A stretch of 64,000 nt of DNA from Papio anubis (lineage: Eukaryota > Chordata > Mammalia > Primates > Cercopithecidae), in contig NC_044986.1 of NCBI RefSeq assembly GCF_008728515.1, positions 109,790,313 through 109,854,312 of the forward strand, read 5' to 3'. Shown in pieces: positions 54,561 through 64,000 of this stretch. Position 1 is the first letter of the stretch; each line of letters begins with the position of its first letter. A program made the position numbers and the translations under genes. A model generated the notes under the pieces. It worked only from the letters and a program-made list of their open reading frames with translations. It was not told the DNA's origin and did no database searches.

Positions 54561-57352
54561 ATGATACACAGAAAAATACATAATATTATAACACTGTAAC
54601 TGTGTTGTTTAAATTGCTTATATCCTGAGTAGAAAGACTAAAAGATGAACCACTCAAAGATAATAACTACAACTTTTTAAGACATAGTAGAAGAAGATAT
54701 AAACAAAAACAGCAAGAAGTTTAAAAGCAGGGAACAAAGCAAAGTTTAGAGCTCTTGTTAGTTTTCTTTTTGTTTATGTATACAGTGTTAAGTTTTTATC
54801 AGCTTACAATCATGGGTTATCAAATAGTATTTGCAAGCCTCATGGTAACCTCAAATTGAAAAACGTATAATGGATACATAAAAAATTAAAGCAAGAAATT
54901 AAGTCATAAAACCAATCACCTTCCCTAAAAAGAAGATAGAAAGGAAGGACAGAAGGACGAGAACACCACCACCAACAACGAAAACCCAGAAAACAACTAA
55001 CAAAATTGCATGAGTAAGTCCTTATCAATATTAACACTGAATATAAAACTGAGTATAGAAGGAACACATATCAACATAATAAAAACCATATATGACAGAC
55101 CTACAGCTAGTATCATACTGAATGAGGAAAAACTGAAAAACTTTCCTCTAAGATCTGGAATGCATCAAAGATCCACTTTTACCACTGTTATTCAACATTG
55201 TTCTCAAAGTGCTAGCTAGAGCAACCAGAAAAATAGAAATAAAGAGCATCCAAATTGGAAAGTGAGAAGTCAAATTATCCTTGTTTGCAGATAATATGGT
55301 TTTATATTTAGAAAAACCTGAAGATTCCACCAAAAAACTATTAGAACTAATAAATTCAATAAAGTTACAGGATACAAAATCAACATAAAAATCAGTGCCA
55401 ATTATATATGTCAACAGTGAACACCCTGAAAAAGAAATAAAAAATGTAATCTAATTTACAGTAACCACAAATAAAATTAAATACCTAAGAATTCACCAAG
55501 TAAGTTCAAGATCTGTATAATGAAAACTATAAAACACTGATGAAAGACATTGAAGACACAAAATGGAAGAGTATTCCGTGTTCATGGATTAGAAGAATCA
55601 ATATTGTTAAAATGTCCATAGTACCCAAAGCAATCTACAGATTCAGTGTGATTCCTATCAAAATACCAATGACATTCTTCACAGAAATAGAAAAACAATC
55701 CTAAAATGTATATGGAACCACAAAAGACTCAGAGTAGCCAAAGCTCTCCTGAGCACAAAGAAAAAAAACTGGGGAAATCATATTACCGGACTTCAAATTA
55801 TATTACAGAGATATACTAATCCAAACAGCATTGTACTGTCACACAAACAGACACATAGATAAATGGAACAGAGTAGGGAACCCAGAAACAAATCCATACA
55901 CCTGTAGTGAACTCTTTTTTGGTGAAGGTGCCAAGAACATACACCAAAGAAAGTATACCTTCTTCAATAAATAATACTGGGAAAACTGGATGTCCATATA
56001 CAGAAGAATGAAAATTGACCCCTATCTCTCACATTATACAAAATCATATCAAAATGGATTAAAGACTTAAATCTAAGACCTCAAACTATGAAACTACTAT
56101 AAGAAAACTTTGGGGAAAGTCTCTAGGATATTGGATTGGTCTGGACAAAAATTTCTTGAGTAATAGCCCACAAGCACAGGAAACCAAAGCAAAAATGAAC
56201 AAATAGGATCACAGCAAGTTAAAAAGCTTCAGCACAGTGAAGGAAACCACAAAGTGAAGAGACAACCCACGGGACAAAAGAAAAGATTTGCAAACTACCC
56301 ATCTGACAAGGGATTAATAACCAGAATATATAAGGAACTCAAATGACTATATAGAAAAAATCTAATAATCTGATAAAAAAGGGCAAAATAATTGAATAGC
56401 ATTTCTCAAAAGAAAACATACAAATGGCAAACAGCCATATGAAAAAGTGTTCAACATCGTTGATCATCAGAGGATTGCAAATCAAAACTACAATATCATC
56501 TCACCCCAGTTCAAATGGCTTATATCCAAAAACAAGCAATAACAAATGTTGGTGAGGATGTGGAGAGTAGGGAATCCTTGTACACTGTTGATAGTAGTGT
56601 AAATTAGTACAACCACTATGGAGGACAGTTTGGAGGTTCCTCAGACCACTAAAAATAGAGCTACCATACAATCCAGCAATCCCACTGCTGAGTACATACC
56701 CAAAAGGAAGGAAATCAGGATATCAAAGAGATATTGGCACTCCCATGTTGGCTGCAGCACTCTTCACAATAACCAAGATTTGGAAACAATCTAAATGTCC
56801 ATCAGATGATTGCATAAAGAAAATGGTACATATACACAATGGGATGCTACACAGCCTTAAAAAAGAATGAGATCCTGTCATTTGCAACAACATGGATGGA
56901 ATTGAAGGTCTTTATGTTAAGTGAAATAAGCCAGGCACAGAAAGACAAATTTCTCATGTTCTTACTTACTAGTGGGTGTCAAAAAAATTTTTTTAAAAAA
57001 TGAACTCATGGAGATACAGAGTAGAAGGATAGTTACCAGAGGTTTGGAAGGATAGTAGGTGGTCAGGGGAAAGTGGAGATGGGTACTGGGTATCAGAAAA
57101 TATATAGTTAGAAGGAATCAATAAGACCTAGTATTTGATAGCACAACAGGGTGACTATAGTCAATAATAATTTAACTGTACATTTAAAAATAACTGAATA
57201 TAATTGGATTGTTTGTAACACAAAGTATAAGTGCTTGAGAGACTGGATACCCCATTTCCCATGATGTGATTATTATTGCATGCTTGTATCAAACATCTCA
57301 TGTACCTCATAAATACATACACATATTATGTACCCACAAAAATTTTAAAAAG

Positions 57353-58940
<1,588 letters not shown>

Positions 58941-59527
58941 CTCCTTTTTCTTTTAATTGTTCTCAAACTCCTTATTTCGTACATATTTACATACAGTAAG
59001 ATTGTAAACTCTGTGAGAGAAGAAATCTTCTTTCTTTTTTCAATTAGTCCAAAGCAATTTAAAAGAAAAGCACTAAGTACTACTTTGTGTCAGGCCCTGT
59101 GCCAGGAGCTGGGGATATAAAAGTATGTATGACACTCTGTGATCCTGGGAGATACATAATATTCTCCTGTAATATCTTTTAGTAAATATTCAATAAACTC
59201 TTGTTTATTGAACAGAGAAACCACAGTCTTGTTTACCCACCCAATCAAGACAGAAGCCTGGCAAGAACTGTAATCCTATTAACTCCTCAATAATGTCTAA
59301 ACATACATTGTTTTAATCAAGTATATGGAAATTTGAGAAAACAATATATTTCAATGAAACATCCCAGATTTCTGTCTTCTAGAGCCTAAGAAAACAGTCA
59401 GTTGCATCTGGATCTTTGATGATATTGTTTTAACAATACAAACTATAAATAACATTCTCCAGATGAAAATTTATTTTTTTATAATTGAACAGAAATAATA
59501 TGTTCAAAATAGGAATTCAGCAGTACT
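58941..59527. other. Unique sequence with an L2-like fragment at about 59068-59152
   Basis: 'gtcaggccctgtgccaggag' and 'ctggggatataaaagtatgt' resemble the L2 3' region. The rest is unassigned. Confidence 0.45.
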
Positions 59528-59939
59528 TGTTTCTCAGGACACAGGTCCCAAAGACCCTGCTGATTAAATAGAAAAAAAAAACAAAAAACAGCCAAAACCT
59601 GCCAAAACCAAGATGGTGACAAAAGTGCTATCTGGTTACCCTCACTCTTCATTATATGCTAATTATAATATATTAGTATACTAGAGGAAACTCTCACCAG
59701 TGCCGTGGCAGTTTACAAATGCCATGGCAACATTCATAAGTTACCCTATATAATCTGAAAGGGATCCTCAGTTCCTGGAATTCCCTGCCTCTTTCCCAGA
59801 AAACTCCTGAATAATCTATCCCTTGCTTAGCATGTAATCAAGAAATAACCATAAGTGTGGTCAGCCAAGCAGCCACACTGCTACCTTGCCTATGGGGTAG
59901 CCACCCTTCTTTTCCTTTACTTTTTGTTTTGTGTGTTTG

Positions 59940-60437
<498 letters not shown>

Positions 60438-60585
60438 TCCTTTCCTTTTTAATAAGCTTTCTTTCACTTCACTCTGTCAGCTCATAATTGAGTTCTTTCC
60501 TACTTGAACCCAAGAACCCATGTGGTCTCCCAGGCTGGGCCCCAATTTTGGGGTTCACTTTGTGGCATCTACATGAATTCCAACA

Positions 60586-61091
60586 ATAAAGAACCTGCTA
60601 TTTATAAACTTTTTTGATTGTGACACTGAATATACACAGCTTACCTCTCCTGCTCAGATCTGGAAATGTTTGTCAACTCTGAGCAGGCCCTAGACAAAAT
60701 AGAAAGGCCACTAGACTTTAACCAGTTCATTCAAACAGAACAGTTCAAAAACCCCCAAAAGAGAAAATGGAACCAGAGGTTGTCATTTTAATCCTGTCCA
60801 GTAAAAGAGTGTAATATAAATAAAAATGGATGGAAATGCTCTCACCCATTTAAAACTTATTTCTTAAGCCAAAGGACACATCATTTTTCAAAAATACTAC
60901 ATGGAGTATAAGAAAAGTTCAAAATCCTCTGGTCAAATTTCTTTTTTAATATGCCAAATGAAAATTTTACATGAAACCATGTCAAGAATACAGTGGTGCT
61001 CACTAGAGAAGGCAACAAAGTTTCAGGCAACAATTCTAATGTTTGCCCTCAGAGTAGAGGAAAAGTGTTCATTTATTTAAAAAGTATGCAT
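60586..61091. other. Unassigned sequence
   Basis: No repeat or exon recognised. Confidence 0.35.
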
Positions 61092-61192
61092 GGCCAGGCA
61101 TGGTGGTTCATGCCAGTAATCCCAGCATTTTGGGAGGCTCAGGCAGGCAGATTGCTTGAGACCAGGAGTTTGAGACCAGCCTGACCAACATG
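61092..61192 (+). mobile_element. 3'-truncated Alu left arm, plus strand
   Basis: Starts ggccaggcatggtggttcat and stops at 'cctgaccaacatg', without linker, right arm or A-tail. An LTR-like block begins a few bases later. Confidence 0.92.
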
Positions 61193-61197
61193 ATTGA

Positions 61198-61790
61198 TGT
61201 CTTATGTCTCCCCAAAACATATAGAAACTGTTAGAAACAAGAGCTTGAAGTCACAAGGGAAACGAGCACTCAAAGGATTTCTCGGCAAGGCAAATTTACT
61301 TCTGCGGAAGGATGCTGCTTGCACTTCTGGTTCCTGTGAGAGCACACTGAACAAAGGAGGGAAGGGGTTTTTATCCCCAATGCGGTTAGTCCCTGCTTCT
61401 GTGTCCCCATTGGCTGGAGTTGGACTGCACGATCTAAACTGACATAATTGGCTATCATTTAAAATTGAATATGGCTAATTAGGCAGGAAGGGAGAGGCTG
61501 TCTGTTACAGTACAAGGCATGCTTGGGCATGTCAGGGCGCGGCAAAGCCGGAAGGGTAGTTTTGGCAGGAAGAGCTGTTTCAGCAGGAGAGGCAGTTTAC
61601 AGAATGGGTAGCCAGGGGCAAAGAGCACTCCTTCCAAATAAGGAAGAGATATGAGTTAGATTGGGACTGGTGGGATAAGTTGTTTATGGAGCAGGTAGCT
61701 TAGGAGAAGGGACTAGGAAGTTGATCTCATGAACAAAGAACAAGGAGGTCAAAAATTAAACCTTTGAAGAGGAACTTACTGTATCTGACA
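61198..61790 (-). mobile_element. Probable ERV LTR, minus strand
   Basis: 593 bases bounded by TG (61198) and CA (61790). 'ggaaggggtttttatcccca' and 'ttctgtgtccccattggctg' are LTR-like when read on the minus strand. Family not resolved and no target duplication found. Confidence 0.5.
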
Positions 61791-61970
61791 AAACCAAGTT
61801 GTAACCCAAACATCTTGGGCACATGTTCTCAGGATCTACCTTTGAGTCTGTGTCTCGGGCCTTGGTCAGTCATATTTAACTTGGAATAAACCTCTTTGAA
61901 TATTTTATGGTCTGACTCTTTTTGTTGATAGAATGAAACTCATTCTGAAAGGAAGTGACCCCTGAGTGAG
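61791..61970 (+). mobile_element. Possible ERV LTR 3' part, plus strand
   Basis: 'cttgggcacatgttctcagg' and 'ggaataaacctctttgaata' (AATAAA at 61885-61890) look like the R/U5 side of an ERV1 LTR. It may instead be contiguous with the preceding block. Confidence 0.4.
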
Positions 61971-62364
61971 AGCCCTTATCTAGAAATGGAGCGTTCAATC
62001 TTTAGGTCAAAATTCCACTTGCTACTTAGAAGTAAGTTGTGTGGATTTTTATCATTATAATAAGCATTTATAGTCATAGTGTAAGAAGTTGAGGTAGATG
62101 TTAAGGACCTGAATCAGAACTGAGGGTGTTTTCTATGCTCCTTATCTAACCAAGGGAGGTTTAGAAACTTTGCTGTTCCAGGTTTAGGCACATTTCATAT
62201 TTCTTCCTTTCCAGTTTGAATGATAATGTATTCCTCTCTGTTTCTTTATTCATTCAGTAAAAGCCTTTTAGTAACTTCTACTTTTATATAAGGAGGAAAT
62301 TAAAATATTTTACCCCAAAATATATTTATTTGATATACTTTGAAATGGCTTTCTCTTAGCCACC
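61971..62364. other. Unassigned sequence
   Basis: No repeat or exon recognised. Confidence 0.35.
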
Positions 62365-62820
62365 TGACAGAACTGGCCTTACAAAGCAGTCTAAAGTGGA
62401 GAAAATTTGCATCTGTGGAGAATCTCCATTAATGCAGCCATGCCCCCTTGCCTTTCTGAGCCTTTCTGCATATCCAGGAGAGATTGAGAGTCTGACACCT
62501 TTAAAATTTTAAAAGGAAACATTTACCATCCATTGTCTCTATTGGAGGTTTCATCTACATAGCAATGCCACCTTTGCTAATCAAGCCTCTTCTCCCCTTC
62601 CCATAACCTATTTTATCAGAATCTAAGCCCCCATTCTTTCTGTAACCTCAAAATGGTATATAAATTTCTGGAACTCATTGAGAAGTTGGGTCTTCATTAT
62701 GGAGACTCCCATGTATCCATGTTGAGTACATTTATATGCCTTTTCTTCTGTTAATTAATCTGCCTATGCCCCTGATTTTTAGCAAATCTTTAGAGGGCCA
62801 AGGGCCTTTGGCCCCAGTCT
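62365..62820 (+). mobile_element. Probable ERV1-class solo LTR, plus strand
   Basis: Begins near tgacagaactggccttacaa. A TATA-like tatataaat at 62657-62665 is followed by 'gagaagttgggtcttcatta' and 'cttttcttctgttaattaat'. The arrangement suits an ERV1 LTR promoter. Ends are approximate. Confidence 0.55.
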
Positions 62821-64000
62821 TAAAATTCTCTTCATCTTTCACATGTTTGATAAGTAGGACCTTGTGTTTCTGGATATTTGTCCCAAGTGAGGATGTCTTT
62901 GGGAAAGAAGACAAATGCAAAATGTTTTATAAAGCCGAGTGTCACAAGATGTTAAGACATCACAAGGACGGGACTCAGCATCTTTCCAGTAGCAGACAAA
63001 TAGAGCAGTGACAGGTGATTTGGCCTGTCTCTTCTGGGGTAATCCCTCCAGCTCCTGTCAAATGCTATGGGTGGTTATGATGTTGTCTATGCAAGGGACT
63101 ATAAGTGGAAAAAAGGTCTGAGTAATGCTGTGCTACAGGAAGGGGTTTTTGTGGTCTATGTAAGTTATTAAAATCTGCATTGACAACTTCCCATGTGGTT
63201 CTTTAGCTATTCAAAGAAAACAAAACCTCCTAAGTTATTTCCAGGCACACTTGTCTTTTTCTTTTAAATTACTCAGACATCACAAAGTGCCTAGACAATT
63301 GAAAGTTGGTCCCGATGACTCAATCTTTCCCCACCAGAGTTGTGAACACTGGAGGAAATAATGGATATTATTAGATAGTGCTTGACACATGATAGGTATG
63401 TAATTAATGTTTGTTTTTAAAAAGCTGGTGAGCAACAGCCTAAAATTGACATTTTTTTATTCCTTCACCTTCAAGGGAAAGAGACCTGCAGTTAAATTTG
63501 AAATGATGGACAACTTAACCCCAACAAGACCTTGCTGTAATTTGAATTCCTGTTGGCTGTCTGAAAGGTAAGATAAGGTTAGAGCTAAAGGTGAGTAAAG
63601 GAGACTAAAAGGCACTTCAAGCCTGGAAAACTTGTTTGCTTAGATGCAGTTTTATCTATACAATCACAGTCATATTTCTATTTATGTTTCATATCAGATG
63701 GTAGCCTGGTAGGTATTTCTAGGTGCAAGTATGGACTATAGACTGAAACAGGATTGAAGAACAGAGTAATTTAAGCAAGTATTGAATTTCAAATGCAAGG
63801 TCTCACTTAAATGTAGGTAGAAGAGGCTACCTGTATTTAAAGAACCATGCAGATATTAATATAAAAGAGAAAGATGACACAGAAAAATCAAGGAGACCAA
63901 AAGAGGGTTATTTGAGAAGGTCACTGACATTGACAAAATAGATATTAAGAGTATGTGGGAGTGACTGAAATGGAATTATTGGCCTTTGTGCCCAAATATC
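62821..64000. other. Mostly unique sequence at the window end
   Basis: No exon recognised. A MIR-like 3' scrap may lie at about 63380-63412 ('agtgcttgacacatgatagg'). The open frame at 62736-63011 overlaps the LTR and is unsupported. Confidence 0.4.

Larger units (their letters stand above)
51481..57352 (+). mobile_element. L1MA-like LINE, plus strand, nearly end to end but internally deleted
   Basis: A GC-richer 5'UTR (about 51484-53150) is followed by an ORF1 region (about 53200-54080). The ORF1-ORF2 boundary is at about 54565-55035, the ORF2 reverse-transcriptase to C-terminal part at 55038-56990, and the 3'UTR ends at about 57352. At about 55038 the sequence jumps from the start of ORF2 into the reverse-transcriptase domain, so endonuclease coding is lost. 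The later polymerase motif is also altered (FADN at about 55286). Stops and frameshifts elsewhere make it inert. Confidence 0.8.

Overview
This looks like primate nuclear DNA, very probably human. Dimeric Alu SINEs of J-, S- and Y-like types are frequent on both strands. Primate L1 (L1P/L1MA-type) copies, MaLR/THE1-type LTRs and one HERV-K (HML-2) LTR5-type solo LTR are also present. The HML-2 LTR places the sequence in a catarrhine (Old World monkey, ape or human). I see no protein-coding exon. Every longer open frame I examined is an Alu or L1 fragment, a simple repeat, or isolated noise. The only RNA-gene-derived sequence I recognise is a U6 snRNA retropseudogene. Family names come from recognising consensus features by eye, so subfamily level is uncertain.

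Layout. 1-11.2 kb is mostly unique sequence with scattered Alus, an old L1, MIR/L2 relics, two small tandem duplications (3.3-3.6 kb) and a 0.4 kb polypyrimidine tract (5.7-6.1 kb). 11.2-24.5 kb is one ancient L1M-type element on the minus strand, shattered by at least ten later insertions: two younger L1s, several Alus, MaLR LTRs, and an LTR5 that appears to sit in an Alu poly-A tail. 24.5-32.5 kb holds AT-rich sequence, a MIR/Alu/THE1 three-level nest, further old L1M pieces, a THE1-type LTR and another MIR. 32.5-35.2 kb is a repeat-poor block. 35.2-51.3 kb is repeat-dense on the plus strand: old L1M and L1MA-type 3' ends, a 5'-truncated L1P, a MaLR provirus with two LTRs, and Alus. 51.5-57.35 kb is a nearly end-to-end L1MA-like element that lost its endonuclease region and received a U6-L1 chimeric retrosequence. 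57.4-64 kb mixes unique sequence with three or four ERV LTR-like blocks and Alus.

Nothing forms an operon, defence system or pathway. The interest lies in the stratigraphy of retrotransposition and a few unusual junctions: the U6-L1 chimera, an L1 3'UTR block inside an ORF2 region, a target duplication filled with two L1 scraps, and a hairpin template-switch scar inside an Alu. Several repeat-free blocks (about 7.5-8.6, 9.6-10.1 and 33.3-35.2 kb) look like candidate conserved noncoding elements, but that cannot be settled from one sequence.
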